DNA from: JAJFUB01 sp964622325
Lineage (GTDB): Bacteria > Armatimonadota > Zipacnadia > Zipacnadales > UBA11051
Direction of reading: 5' to 3'
NCBI GenBank assembly: GCA_964622325.1
Contig: CAZUOJ010000001.1
Location: 62,001-126,000 of the forward strand
DNA length: 64,000 nucleotides
In this document: piece by piece, positions 42,529 to 51,899 of the stretch
Layout: the number at the start of each line of letters is the position of its first letter
Numbering within the stretch: position 1 is the stretch's first letter
Made by a program: the position numbers and the translations under genes
The notes under the pieces: generated by a model
Told to the model about the DNA's origin: nothing
The model's input: only the letters and a program-made list of their open reading frames with translations
Databases searched by the model: none

Positions 42529-44451
42529 ATGAAGAAAAATTTGTTCATGCGCAGGATATGCTTGCCTCTGGCGCTTCTTTTAAGCATATGGAGCCAAACG
42601 CTCTCCCCGCTTCGCGCCGTGCCGGCTGAAACAGTTTCTGTGCTGGCCAACGGCGGATTTGAGGAGGGGCTAAAAGGCTGGGAGAGTATGGAAATGGCCA
42701 TGGCGGACAATGTATTTGCGGCCGATGAATCTGTGAAGCGCACGGGGAAGGCTTCTTTGCATGTGAAGCCGCAAACGGCGACGCAATGGCCCTGGATATG
42801 CCAAAAAATTGCGAATGTTGACGCAGGCGCCACATATGAGTTGCGTGTATGGGCCTGGGCGCAGGGGAATGCAGCGCTTGCAGCGCCCAGCACATATGTG
42901 GCGATTAAGCTGGAATTCATAAATGCGGCCGGAAAGATAGTGGAAGCCCGAACACGCCGCCAGCTTATCATGCCCCAAGAATGGCAACAACTGAGCCTTT
43001 CAGCTCAGGCTCCGCTCGAAACTGTCTCAGCCAGTGTTTATATTCGGATTATGGGCGCCGCGGAAATCTGGCTGGATGATGTGGAGCTGCGACAGACACA
43101 GCCGGCTCCTGCTTTGTGGCTGGAGCCGCAAAGATGGGCGCTGCCTTCTCATGAAGCGCGTACTGTCTCGCTTTCCCTTCAGGCATTGACGGAGATTGAA
43201 GACGAAGCAAAGGCAGAGGCTGTATTGATTGGGCCTGCCGGTAAGCCTGTGAAAGCTGTTTCCGGCGAGCTGAAGCGGCAGGATAAACAGCGCTGGGCGG
43301 GAGAATTTTCCGTGCCGGCTCTCGCTCCGGGGCGTTATATCTGGCGTGTCAAAATAGGGGAGAGAACAGCTCAAAGCACGCTTTTTGTAGCCATTAAGGA
43401 ACGACAGCCAAAATGTCTTAATGAACGCGGCGCCTTTGTGCCCATAGAGGGACAGCCCGTGTTCCCCATTGGCATTTATCATGCCGTCATTGCCGATTAT
43501 AAAATGCTGGCAGAGCAGGGCTTTAATGCCGTGCAGGGGCCAGCCACAAATGATGTGCGGCTGCTTCAAGCCGCCGTCAAGGAGGCAGAACAACAAAGGC
43601 TCTATCTTGCCATTCCCCTCCATTTACGGGGGCTTGTCCGAGCTAATCTGAAGGCTTCTTTAGATAAAATACAATATTTCCGCAAATCTTCTGCCATTTT
43701 AAGCTGGAAAATGGCTGAGGAGCCAGAACAAAGCTCTATTATTGTTGAGGAAATCGTAGAAGCCTATAGCCAGATGAAACAACAGGATAAAAAACGCTTT
43801 TTTGAGCTTGCCGTCAGCAATCCCGACAGTGTGGAATTCTGGGCACATTTTTGCGATGGGCTGCAGATTGTGGCTTTTCCCCACGCCTTAAGTCAGTCTC
43901 TGGCCACTTTAAGCGATTGTCTGGCGCAAGCCCAAAAGGCTTTACAGCCCTGGCAGCATCTTTCAGTGCTGTTGCCTGCAGGCTATCGGGCGGGAGAAAT
44001 TGTGCAGCCCACGCCTGGGCAGGCGCGCTTAATGGCTTATTTGGCGATTATTGGAGGAGCAAAAGGAATTTGGTGGTATGCGCTGCGGGATAGCGATTGG
44101 AAACTTATGGATACGGAATTGTGGCCTTTTCTCAAGCAGCTTAACAGTGAAATATCTGCTTTAGGAAAAGCGGCAATCAATTCAATAAGAATTGCCGAAG
44201 ACGGAGAAAATCCCAAATTGAAAAAAGCTGTGTGGCGCCACAATCATAAGCTTTTTGTGGCTGTAGCAAATCCAGAAGAAGAGACACAGGCAGATGTGTT
44301 AAAGCTTGGGGAGGCTATTGGCTCAGAGATAAAAATAGAACAGGGGCCTGTACAAGCAGAGATTCAGGAGGGCAAATTACATATCAGTCTTCCGGCCCGG
44401 GAAGCGGGCTGGCTTACAATTTCGCTGTCTTCATCGTCTGCGCAGCCTTAA
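42529..44451 (+). CDS. Secreted protein with carbohydrate-binding module and glycosidase-like barrel
   Basis: The 640-residue protein starts with a signal peptide (MKKNLFMRRICLPLALLLSI). Residues of about 36-190 are a jelly-roll binding module (VLANGGFEEGLKGWE, GKASLHVKPQ, IWLDDVELRQ). An immunoglobulin-like region follows (about 195-290), then a part that resembles a TIM barrel (about 300-560: GAFVPIEGQPVFPIGIYHAV, AILSWKMAEEPEQ, AYLAIIGGAKGIWWYALRD). WKMAEEPE could hold an acid/base Glu of a retaining glycosidase, but I cannot name the family. The gene follows polX by 34 bases. An 8-base perfect stem (44446-44453 with 44465-44472) overlaps its stop. Confidence 0.7.
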   Translation: MKKNLFMRRICLPLALLLSIWSQTLSPLRAVPAETVSVLANGGFEEGLKGWESMEMAMADNVFAADESVKRTGKASLHVKPQTATQWPWICQKIANVDAGATYELRVWAWAQGNAALAAPSTYVAIKLEFINAAGKIVEARTRRQLIMPQEWQQLSLSAQAPLETVSASVYIRIMGAAEIWLDDVELRQTQPAPALWLEPQRWALPSHEARTVSLSLQALTEIEDEAKAEAVLIGPAGKPVKAVSGELKRQDKQRWAGEFSVPALAPGRYIWRVKIGERTAQSTLFVAIKERQPKCLNERGAFVPIEGQPVFPIGIYHAVIADYKMLAEQGFNAVQGPATNDVRLLQAAVKEAEQQRLYLAIPLHLRGLVRANLKASLDKIQYFRKSSAILSWKMAEEPEQSSIIVEEIVEAYSQMKQQDKKRFFELAVSNPDSVEFWAHFCDGLQIVAFPHALSQSLATLSDCLAQAQKALQPWQHLSVLLPAGYRAGEIVQPTPGQARLMAYLAIIGGAKGIWWYALRDSDWKLMDTELWPFLKQLNSEISALGKAAINSIRIAEDGENPKLKKAVWRHNHKLFVAVANPEEETQADVLKLGEAIGSEIKIEQGPVQAEIQEGKLHISLPAREAGWLTISLSSSSAQP

Positions 44452-44507
44452 CACAGATGTGTTTTGTTAAGGAAGAATGGAAGAAAAGCAGGCTTTAGGG
44501 CGGCAGC

Positions 44508-44537
44508 TTTACAAATAGCCCGATTTTTTGTTATACT
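44508..44537 (+). promoter_or_regulatory. Promoter of the rpsO leader
   Basis: TTTACA (44508-44513) and TATACT (44532-44537) are 18 bases apart. A start near 44544 leaves a leader of about 220 bases before rpsO, unusually long for a gene of this size. Confidence 0.6.
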
Positions 44538-44610
44538 AAATATGCCAAGCATGTGGCTGCAGCTCAGATAGAAGCCGTCCCGGCTCTGTCTTGGCTGAAA
44601 GCAAGGGGAG

Positions 44611-44736
44611 CTCGCGTAAGGCGAGAGCCCGCCGCGGCTCAAGCGATTATAACGCTAGCCTTTTTAGAAACAAAAATCGCTTTGAGCCGGGAAGGCATGC
44701 TGGCGAAGGGCCTCTTTTAAGGACAAAGAGAGGCCC
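44611..44736 (+). promoter_or_regulatory. Structured rpsO 5' leader with three hairpins
   Basis: Three strong hairpins follow one another between promoter and rpsO. CTCGC/GCGAG with a five-base loop lies at 44611-44625. A long stem at 44635-44648 (CGGCTCAAGCGATT) pairs with 44675-44689, with one bulged T. GGGCCTCT (44708-44715) pairs with AGAGGCCC (44729-44736). The actual ribosome site AAGGAG lies after these, shortly before the ATG at 44764. Ribosomal protein S15 represses its own mRNA through such leaders in several lineages, so autoregulation is the natural explanation. No similarity to a named S15 leader class could be checked. Confidence 0.6.
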
Positions 44737-44763
44737 GAAATGGGAAGGAGAAGCAGAAATTAA

Positions 44764-45030
44764 ATGCTTGACAAACAGGACAAGGCTGAAATTATCAAAA
44801 AATTCGCCACGAAAGAAGGCGACACGGGATCGCCGGAAGTACAAGTTGCTCTTTTAACAGCCCGGATTGAATATCTCACAAAACATTTGCAAGAGCACAA
44901 AAAGGATCATCATTCGCGGCGTGGCTTGCTGAAGCTAGTGGGGCAGCGACGCCGCCTGTTGAATTATCTGCGCAATAAGGATATTGATCGATACAGGGCG
45001 TTGCTGGCCCAATTAGGCTTGCGCCGATAA
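44764..45030 (+). CDS. rpsO: 30S ribosomal protein S15
   Basis: S15 binds 16S rRNA helices 20-22 and forms an intersubunit bridge. The product is 88 residues as usual: KFATKEGDTGSPEVQVALLT, RIEYLTKHLQEHKKDHHSRR, GLLKLVGQRRRLLNYLR and the terminal RYRALLAQLGLRR are all canonical. AAGGAG precedes the ATG. It is followed by pnp, a pairing known from many bacteria. Confidence 0.98.
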   Translation: MLDKQDKAEIIKKFATKEGDTGSPEVQVALLTARIEYLTKHLQEHKKDHHSRRGLLKLVGQRRRLLNYLRNKDIDRYRALLAQLGLRR

Positions 45031-45333
45031 AAGAGAAAACGCTCATGCGGTTTGGCAGGATTATGCGAACGAAAGCTACGCTTCCGATGGAGGCGTAGCT
45101 TTGTTGCTTTGGCAATTTGAGGCTAGTTGAATTTTTAGCCCAACAACTATAAGCAGCAGAACGAGGTTGACGGAAGGACGGGGAAACAGAGAAAGTGGAG
45201 ACGCTCATTTGTTCCTTTTGACATTCAGCGCAGGGGGAAATTGCGGCGAGTTTAGGGATTTGAGCGCAGGCTTCTCCCCTTTCCCTGCTTCCTCTCCCTT
45301 TCGCCTCCTCGTTCTGCCAAGGGAGGCAAAGCT
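45031..45333 (+). terminator. rpsO-pnp intercistronic region with strong hairpin
   Basis: This 303-base spacer holds a perfect 10-bp stem, AAAGCTACGC (45072-45081) with GCGTAGCTTT (45093-45102) and an 11-base loop, starting 41 bases after rpsO. The following GTTGCTTT tract is only partly T-rich, so termination may be partial. In Escherichia coli the same gap carries a terminator and an RNase III site used for pnp autocontrol. Further on I see no clear promoter. AGGGAGG stands just before the pnp ATG. Confidence 0.6.
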
Positions 45334-47574
45334 ATGATTCATGAAATATCTGTTGAATTTGCCGGCCGACCAATAAAGTTTCAGGTCGGCAAGCTGGCGC
45401 AATTGGCCGATGCGTCTTTAGTTGTCACATACGGCGAGACAATGGTGCTGGCGACATGCGGCGTGACGCCAGAGCCTGTGGAGGCGGATTTTTTGCCTCT
45501 GCGCGTGGATTTTGAAGAAAAGATGTATGCTGTGGGGCGGATTCCCGGGGGATTTTTCAAACGCGAAGGGCGTCCTTCGGACGAAGCCGTTATTGTATCC
45601 CGCAAGATTGATCGGCCGATCCGGCCGCTTTTGCCGTCAGGATTACGGCATGAAGTGCAAGTGATTGTCACGCCGCTTTCGGCTGAAAATGAAAATGTCG
45701 TGGATGTAGTGGCGATGATCGCAGGGGCAGCCGCTGTGCATTTGTCCAGCGCGCCCTTTGATGGCCCTGTGGCGGCGGCGCGAGTGGCCTATTTGAACGG
45801 CGAATTTATCGTCAATCCCAGCTATGAGCAGTGTTGCCAGGCGAAGCTGGATATCGTGGTGGCGGTGGGGCCATATGGGATTGTGCAAATTGAGATGCAG
45901 GGGGATCAAGCTGATGAGGAGCTGATCGTGCAAGCCCTGAAGCTGGCGGAAGAAGCCTGTGCTCCCGTACAAGCGGCCTTGGAGGAGCTGCGCCAGCTGG
46001 CCGGCAAGCCCAAACGGGAGATGTTTATCTGGGAGCCGCGCCCGGAAATTGTTACGCTTGTAAAAGACAATTATGCTTCCCGCATTTGCGAGATTGTATT
46101 AAATGCAGACAAGCTGGATCGGCAAACACGATTGGAGGCTTTGCAAAAAGAAATTGTTTCGGAATTGGCCGAACAATATGAAAAGCCGGAGCCCGATGTG
46201 CAGGCTGCTTTTGAGCTTGTCATCAAGGATTATTTGAAATATCTGGCTTTCCAGGAACAGCGGCGGGCAGATGGGCGCGGCCTGCACGAAATTCGGCCTG
46301 TCAGCGCAGAAGTGGGCTTGCTGCCCCGCGCTCATGGCTCAGGCCTGTTCACACGCGGCCTTACGCAAGTGCTTACAGTGACGACATTAGGCGCTGTCAG
46401 CGATCAGCGTCTTGTGCGCACACTGGAAGAGGAAGAATACAAGCGCTTTATGCATCATTATAACTTTCCGCCTTTTTCCACAGGAGAAGTGCGTCCTCTG
46501 CGGCCTGCCGGCCGCCGGGAAATCGGCCATGGAATGCTTGTGACAAAAGCTCTGGAGCGTGTGCTGCCTCCGGAAGATGAATTCCCCTATACAATTCGTC
46601 TTGTCTCGGAAGTTCTGCAGGCGAACGCTTCCACTTCTATGGCCGCTGTATGTGGCTCCACATTGGCGTTAATGGATGCGGGCGTGCCCATCAAAGCGCC
46701 CGTCGCCGGCATATCCATTGGCCTGATCCAAAGCGATAACGATTATCGGCTGATTGTGGATCTGGAAGCCATAGAGGATTTTATGGGCGAAATGGATTTG
46801 AAAGTTGCCGGCACACGCGAGGGCGTGAACGCCATTCAGATGGATACGAAGACAAAGGGCGTCACAGCGGAGCTCCTCGCCGAGGGGCTGCAGCTGGCCA
46901 AAGAGGCGCGACTGAAAGTGCTGGATGTAATGGCGGAAGCCATTCCTTATCCGCGCCCGGAACTATCACGCTATGCGCCGCGAATGATGTCATTGACAAT
47001 CAATCGGGATCAGATTGGCCTGCTGATCGGGCCGGGCGGACGCAATATCCGGCGTTTGCAGGATGAATATGATGTCACGATTGATATTGAGGATGATGGC
47101 ACTGTATTAATCTTCGGCTCCGATCCGGAAAAAGTGGAACAGACGCGTCAGATTATTTACGATCTTACACGGGAAATTCAAATCGGGGAAATTTTTGAGG
47201 GCAAAGTCATTGGCATAACAGATTTCGGCGCCTTTGTGGAAATTCTCCCCGGACGCGATGGGCTTGTGCATATCTCGCATCTTTCCTGGGATCGTGTAGG
47301 CAAGACAGAGGATGTGGTGCGAGTGGGGGACACAATTCGCGTGAAAGTTATTGATGTGGATGCCGAAGGGCGTATCCGCTTGAGCCATAAAGAGCTGTTG
47401 CCGAAGCCCAGCGAAGGCGGCCGGCGCGATAGCCGCCCTGACGGCCGGGGCGGAGGAGCCGGCAGCGCTCGCGGAGGCAGCAGCGCCAGCACGCCCGGAC
47501 GCGGCAGTGGACGCCCCTCGGATTTTGGCGCCAGCGATCGGCCCAAGCCCTATTTCCGTAAAAAAGGCGAATAA
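45334..47574 (+). CDS. pnp: Polyribonucleotide nucleotidyltransferase (PNPase)
   Basis: PNPase is the phosphorolytic 3'-5' exoribonuclease. The 746-residue product has two RNase PH-like cores, the first with GETMVLATCGVT and FFKREGRPSDEAVIVSRKID. The second core has RRADGRGLHEIRPVSAEVGL, LPRAHGSGLFTRGLTQVLT, HHYNFPPFSTGEV and RREIGHGMLVTKALE, and between the cores lies the helical linker. KH (IGLLIGPGGRNIRRLQDEYD) and S1 (GEIFEGKVIGITDFGAFVEI) domains close the protein, followed by a Gly/Arg/Ser-rich tail of about 45 residues that could bind RNA non-specifically. Confidence 0.98.
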   Translation: MIHEISVEFAGRPIKFQVGKLAQLADASLVVTYGETMVLATCGVTPEPVEADFLPLRVDFEEKMYAVGRIPGGFFKREGRPSDEAVIVSRKIDRPIRPLLPSGLRHEVQVIVTPLSAENENVVDVVAMIAGAAAVHLSSAPFDGPVAAARVAYLNGEFIVNPSYEQCCQAKLDIVVAVGPYGIVQIEMQGDQADEELIVQALKLAEEACAPVQAALEELRQLAGKPKREMFIWEPRPEIVTLVKDNYASRICEIVLNADKLDRQTRLEALQKEIVSELAEQYEKPEPDVQAAFELVIKDYLKYLAFQEQRRADGRGLHEIRPVSAEVGLLPRAHGSGLFTRGLTQVLTVTTLGAVSDQRLVRTLEEEEYKRFMHHYNFPPFSTGEVRPLRPAGRREIGHGMLVTKALERVLPPEDEFPYTIRLVSEVLQANASTSMAAVCGSTLALMDAGVPIKAPVAGISIGLIQSDNDYRLIVDLEAIEDFMGEMDLKVAGTREGVNAIQMDTKTKGVTAELLAEGLQLAKEARLKVLDVMAEAIPYPRPELSRYAPRMMSLTINRDQIGLLIGPGGRNIRRLQDEYDVTIDIEDDGTVLIFGSDPEKVEQTRQIIYDLTREIQIGEIFEGKVIGITDFGAFVEILPGRDGLVHISHLSWDRVGKTEDVVRVGDTIRVKVIDVDAEGRIRLSHKELLPKPSEGGRRDSRPDGRGGGAGSARGGSSASTPGRGSGRPSDFGASDRPKPYFRKKGE

Positions 47575-47589
47575 ATGCGTTCGTCTTGT

Positions 47590-47629
47590 AATAATAGCCG
47601 CAGCCTTATTGAAGGCTGTGGCTATTATT
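47590..47629 (+). terminator. Rho-independent terminator of pnp
   Basis: AATAATAGCC-G-CAGCC pairs with GGCTG-T-GGCTATTATT, a stem of some 15 pairs with one G-T pair and a small loop, running into TTTTC. It begins about 15 bases after the pnp stop. Confidence 0.85.
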
Positions 47630-47827
47630 TTCAGCTTCGGATTGTATTCTATTTTCAATCTAACAAGCTGGAGATTTTCTACGATAGGCTTCTTTGGCTT
47701 GTCGCGTAGATAAGAAATCGGCAGTTGAAGGAATACGCAGCGGAAACAATAAAGAAAGAAAAGTGTTGTCCTAAATAGTCACAAATAAATGTAATCAGAG
47801 CTCCAGCCTTTATAAAGTTGTTTTGCG

Positions 47828-48727
47828 ATGATGTATTGGCGCCGAAAGTGTTTGTTGTTGTTTCTTTTTCTGTTGTTTTGCAGTTGGCTGTTTGTGACGC
47901 CCTATCAGCCGTCTTCAAAGCTTCGTAGCAGGAGTTCCGCCTCTTCGCCACAAATGCTTTCCGCGTCGCCTCCTGCCGAGGGAATAGCGGCAGCGGCGAT
48001 GATGTTCTCTTTCCCTGTTTTTCGCAATTCACAGCGACAGCGAAGCCTTCATGTTGCGCGCACATGGGAGTTGATTGGCGGCGTAGGCGTCAATGTAGTC
48101 CGGATTAATGTTCAGGCGGCACAGGTGCGCGTGATTCCGGGCTTCGCTGCCCAGGCCGATCCCCGCCGAGGCTATTTTCCGCGGGAGAACTTTTATCGCA
48201 TTGTACAGCGCTATCAGCCGCGTGTAGCAATTAACGGCACATATTTTCATTTGCTTAATGGACAGCCGACGGGGCCGATTGTGCGCCACGGGCAATTTCT
48301 ATACGATGGGCGCTGGGGCACCACAATTTGTTTTGATGAGCAGGGCCACATTTCTTTTCGTTTTCAAAGTGGCATATATGGGCGCCATCGGGGCTGGGCC
48401 GGCGTCAGCAACGCCATCAGCACAGGCCCCACGCTCGTGCGCGATGGACAGCTGTGGCTGCAGCCCCGCCGCGAAGGCTTTCGGGATCCGGCGATTTTTC
48501 GCCGCGCCCGGCGCAGCGCCATCGGCTTAACACACAATAATCGGCTTGTGCTTGTCACAATCCATACGCCAATCACGCTTAATAAGCTCGCGCACATTAT
48601 GTTGCGCCTCCATTGTCGGCATGCGGCAAATTTAGACGGCGGCGCTTCCAGTGCTTTATATTGTAATGGAGTTTTTGTGACAACGCCGCAGCGCAAGCTG
48701 AGCAATGTGCTGCTCGTATATGATTGA
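47828..48727 (+). CDS. Phosphodiester glycosidase (NAGPA-domain) family exported protein
   Basis: The 299-residue protein begins with a hydrophobic anchor or signal (CLLLFLFLLFCSWLFV). The NAGPA domain spans about residues 75-299: VNVVRINVQAAQVRVIPGFA, RVAINGTYFHLLNGQPTGPI, ISTGPTLVRDGQL, RRSAIGLTHNNRLVLVTIHT and the diagnostic HAANLDGGASSALYCNGVFV near the end. Mammalian NAGPA removes GlcNAc from phosphodiesters; bacterial members act on wall or exopolysaccharide links. The two ATGs at 47828 and 47831 are both possible. It stands alone after the pnp terminator. Confidence 0.85.
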   Translation: MMYWRRKCLLLFLFLLFCSWLFVTPYQPSSKLRSRSSASSPQMLSASPPAEGIAAAAMMFSFPVFRNSQRQRSLHVARTWELIGGVGVNVVRINVQAAQVRVIPGFAAQADPRRGYFPRENFYRIVQRYQPRVAINGTYFHLLNGQPTGPIVRHGQFLYDGRWGTTICFDEQGHISFRFQSGIYGRHRGWAGVSNAISTGPTLVRDGQLWLQPRREGFRDPAIFRRARRSAIGLTHNNRLVLVTIHTPITLNKLAHIMLRLHCRHAANLDGGASSALYCNGVFVTTPQRKLSNVLLVYD

Positions 48728-48752
48728 GCAATTATAATTTGCCGCTTTCGCC

Positions 48753-48773
48753 AAGCAGCCTCAAAAGCTGCTT
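48753..48773 (+). terminator. Possible terminator after the NAGPA-family gene
   Basis: AAGCAGC pairs with GCTGCTT (7 pairs, 7-base loop), followed by TATTCATT. It lies 26 bases after the stop. The short stem and weak T-tract make efficient termination doubtful. Confidence 0.4.
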
Positions 48774-48933
48774 TATTCATTATGCCCTCGAATTGCCAAG
48801 CTGATTTCCGCTCTATTGAGGCAAATTGTTCCGAAACAGGGGCCCAGAGCAGGCTGGAGCGAAACAAAGGCCAACATTGTGTCAGTAGCCTCTGCTTGCG
48901 CCTTACAAGGCGAAAGCCCCGGGCAAAATAGGC

Positions 48934-50721
48934 TTAAGAGTCAAGATAGCGGAGAATAGCTGCTATGACGCGTTGCGTCGCCTGCCCATCCAGGGGGCCC
49001 AGATGAAGACGCAAAAAATGAGCGCGTGCCGTGGCGAGATTATGTGGCATCGCAGCATCTGTTAGCACAGCTTCAATCGCAGGGGCGATGTCCTCATATT
49101 TATACACGCCCAAGGCCCCGCCAGTGGCGGCATAAGGCAATTCTTCGTCCCATTCCGACAGATTGACTGTGATCACGGGCTTTTGCAGTATATTGGCTTC
49201 AAAAACGACGGTCGAATCGCGCGTAATCATCAAATCAGATGCCGCCAGCAATTCAGACAGAGGCCATTGGCCATGGGGGACAAGCACAACAAAATCATCG
49301 CGTGAAGATAACAGCTGACGATAGAGACGGATATTGTGCGGCGTATCTGAAGGATGGAGCTTGATCACAAGCCGCGCGCGTAAATGCCGACAGACACGGG
49401 CTATTTCTGCCAGCCACCACTGATGGCGTTGATAATATAAATGCTCATTATATTGCGTGCACAGGACTATCAGCGCCCGAACATGGCGCCGCAGGCTCTG
49501 GATTTCCGGGCGGGGCGTGGGGGGCTTTTGCTCATTGTCGTACAATGGATGGCCTGTAATTCTCACATTGAGCTCAGGCGCGGCGCGCGCCAATATCTCT
49601 TTTGCATATTCGCCAAAAACAAACATCTCATCATACGGCAAATAGGGAAGCGCTAAATAGCGCGGGCCAATGACGCCATGTTGCAGACACAAAACGGGAA
49701 TATGCAAACGCTTCGCCGCTATAATCAAAGGCGCGAGGTCCGGATTATAAAGATGAAATCCACACACGACTTTCGGCTTTAAAATCTCAAGAGCCTTATA
49801 GGCGGCGCGGCCAAGAAGCCATTGCTTGATATAGTCCCGCAAAAGTGTGATAAGCAGCCGCTGCTGCAACGCCTTACGATGCCCCTGGGGCAAATTAGCT
49901 TCCATAGCCTCCGTGGCCTGTGAGGCAATATGGGGAGCCTGTTTGAATATTTGTATTAGGAGAGGCCTGGCTTCCAGGATATCGCTGGGCTGCAAAAAAG
50001 CGGCCCAGGGGGAAAAAGGCAGTTGATGTTCTCGCAAACGTTCACGAGAGCCATGAAAGTCATAATCGATAATGTGGGCAGAAAGGCGTTGTTTTTTAAG
50101 ATGAGCCTCCAGATAGGCAATTAAATCCACAGCCGAGGCTCCTGCCGCCAAAAAGAGCACATCACAGGGGTCAAGAACAGAATCAAATTGTGAAGACTCA
50201 AGCTGTGATTTTATGGCGTTAAGAATAGCGGTTCCCTGTCGGCGCGCCCAAAAAGGAACAATTCGTTCTCGAACAGCATGCAGCCACGCAGGGATTTGGG
50301 AACGAACAGAAAAGCCTTGCGCAGCTAAAATGTCCTTCATCGCCAGCTGTAGATCTGTGCGCCACGTCCACCACAAAGGGCTGCGCCAGCTTTCAACAAG
50401 AAACGCTTCATTTTCTTGAGGAGCCTCACACGCCGCTTGCTGTGCAATGTGCGCATTCACAAGCAAAGGGCCCACAGAATAGAGCGCGAACCAGCCAGCA
50501 TAAGCCTCCCAAAAATCTTGTAATTCGGGAGGCAAGGCCTCGCCCAGCATCTGCGCCAGCGCTTGGGCTTGATGATTGATCTTGGCCACATTCTCCCGAA
50601 CAAGGGAATGTTCGGGCAGGCGCGAATAGGCAGCCTCAATGAGCCCGGGCAAAGCCTGGATACATTTGTCGAGGGGCTTATGGCGTTGACATGCGATTTG
50701 AGGCGCTTGAAAAATCAGCAT
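48934..50721 (-). CDS. GT-B-type glycosyl/glycerophosphate transferase for surface polymers
   Basis: The 595-residue protein has an uncharacterised helical N-terminal half (about residues 1-310). Its C-terminal half follows the UDP-GlcNAc-2-epimerase/CDP-glycerol transferase layout: IPVLCLQHGVIGPRYLALPY, DEMFVFGEYAKEIL, VRITGHPLYDNEQ, ARLVIKLHPSDT and LAASDLMITRDSTVVFEANI, the last being the nucleotide-sugar pocket. I infer a capsule- or teichoic-like polymer, but the sugar is unknown. The start is the ATG at 50721 without a good ribosome site. The GHMP kinase gene is upstream in the same direction. Confidence 0.75.
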   Translation of the reverse strand: MLIFQAPQIACQRHKPLDKCIQALPGLIEAAYSRLPEHSLVRENVAKINHQAQALAQMLGEALPPELQDFWEAYAGWFALYSVGPLLVNAHIAQQAACEAPQENEAFLVESWRSPLWWTWRTDLQLAMKDILAAQGFSVRSQIPAWLHAVRERIVPFWARRQGTAILNAIKSQLESSQFDSVLDPCDVLFLAAGASAVDLIAYLEAHLKKQRLSAHIIDYDFHGSRERLREHQLPFSPWAAFLQPSDILEARPLLIQIFKQAPHIASQATEAMEANLPQGHRKALQQRLLITLLRDYIKQWLLGRAAYKALEILKPKVVCGFHLYNPDLAPLIIAAKRLHIPVLCLQHGVIGPRYLALPYLPYDEMFVFGEYAKEILARAAPELNVRITGHPLYDNEQKPPTPRPEIQSLRRHVRALIVLCTQYNEHLYYQRHQWWLAEIARVCRHLRARLVIKLHPSDTPHNIRLYRQLLSSRDDFVVLVPHGQWPLSELLAASDLMITRDSTVVFEANILQKPVITVNLSEWDEELPYAATGGALGVYKYEDIAPAIEAVLTDAAMPHNLATARAHFLRLHLGPLDGQATQRVIAAILRYLDS

Positions 50722-50882
50722 TTTGCTGTCCAGTGCGAAACTTTAAGAGACAGACAACAAGGCACAAAGAGGCAATTGATGGCCGTTTTGCCGTCTTTGT
50801 CTTTCCTTATAAAAGCCCCAATATGAAAAAATTGCAGCTGGCGCGCAAGAGCAAGATAAGAAAGATTAGATTTGCCTCTTAT

Positions 50883-51899
50883 TTAAAGATGGCGAATCGT
50901 CAATCCGGGCATAGGATTGAGGCGAATGAGGCGCTCGGCGCCTTCTTCCAGCAATTTGGCGCCCATCCAATCCGGATCTTCATGAAGAGCGATAATTGTT
51001 CCGCCGCGGCCGGCGCCCGAAAGCTTGGCGCCAAGCGCGCCATGCTTGAGCGCAGCCGCAATAAGCCGCTCATTTGCTTCGCCGCTGCCCATTAATTCGC
51101 GTGTCAGGGCATGATTTTCATTCATCAATTCTCCCAAACGCGGCCAGTCTTTTTGCAAAAGAGCTTTTTTGCCCAGCCGCCCCAGCTCCCCGATGCGGGC
51201 AAAGCCTTTACGCATGCGCTCATCTCCATTTTCCCATTGTACGCGCGGCTGGGAATGAACGCTGCCCGAATGGCGTTGAATGCCTGTGTTCGCCAGAATA
51301 AAGGGCAATTCGTCTATGTCCTGTTGCAGCGGCTCCACAGTCGCGTATGGCGCGTCTGGCCCTTCCCCGTGATCCTCTTTGTCGCGCAAATCTATGCAAT
51401 TGCAGCCCCCGAAAATAATCATATAATGATCCTGATAGCCGCAGAATACGCCTAATTCGTGGCGTTCAATGGCACGGGCCAGCTCCGCCAGCTCATGCCG
51501 CTCAAAAGATACATGAAAATGCTCTAAAATGCCGGCTAAAATGACAACAAGCATTGCCGTGGATCCGGCACAGCCGGCTTTTAAGGGAATTGTGCTTTGG
51601 GCGCGGACATGGAATGTGGCGTCTGGATCAATTAATCCTCTTTTCACATAATCAGAACGCCGCAAATAACGCCACACGGCTTTCCCCACATTGAGAAAAT
51701 GGAGCTCCTCATCAAAAGCAAGCTGCTCAGGAGAGGCAATTTCCGCATAATGCCCATAAATGTCAAAAATTAAGCGTGGGCTATCCGAAATCACAGCTTC
51801 TGCCCGCTCTGTGATTGTACAGGAAACGACAGTGCCACCATATATATCGGAGGGATTGCCAATTATCCCGCCGCGGCCGGGCGCACTCACATGAATCAT
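50883..51899 (-). CDS. GHMP-family sugar kinase
   Basis: The 338-residue protein has the three GHMP signatures in order. Motif 1 is SAPGRGGIIGNPSDIYGG, motif 2 is STIPLKAGCAGSTAMLVVIL (normally PxxxGLGSSAA) and motif 3 is GAKLSGAGRGGTIIALHEDP. The changed motif 2, GCAGSTA, still allows a phosphate-binding loop. Relatives include glucuronokinase, heptose kinase (HddA) and mevalonate kinase. Since the next gene encodes a surface-polymer transferase, a sugar kinase is more likely than a mevalonate kinase, and dxs shows that isoprenoids come from the MEP route. AGGAGTG precedes the ATG. Confidence 0.82.
   Translation of the reverse strand: MIHVSAPGRGGIIGNPSDIYGGTVVSCTITERAEAVISDSPRLIFDIYGHYAEIASPEQLAFDEELHFLNVGKAVWRYLRRSDYVKRGLIDPDATFHVRAQSTIPLKAGCAGSTAMLVVILAGILEHFHVSFERHELAELARAIERHELGVFCGYQDHYMIIFGGCNCIDLRDKEDHGEGPDAPYATVEPLQQDIDELPFILANTGIQRHSGSVHSQPRVQWENGDERMRKGFARIGELGRLGKKALLQKDWPRLGELMNENHALTRELMGSGEANERLIAAALKHGALGAKLSGAGRGGTIIALHEDPDWMGAKLLEEGAERLIRLNPMPGLTIRHL

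Noticed and set aside
44591..44857. 88-residue plus-strand frame overlapping the rpsO start
   Set aside because: It runs through the leader hairpins and into rpsO in another frame; the S15 frame is certain.
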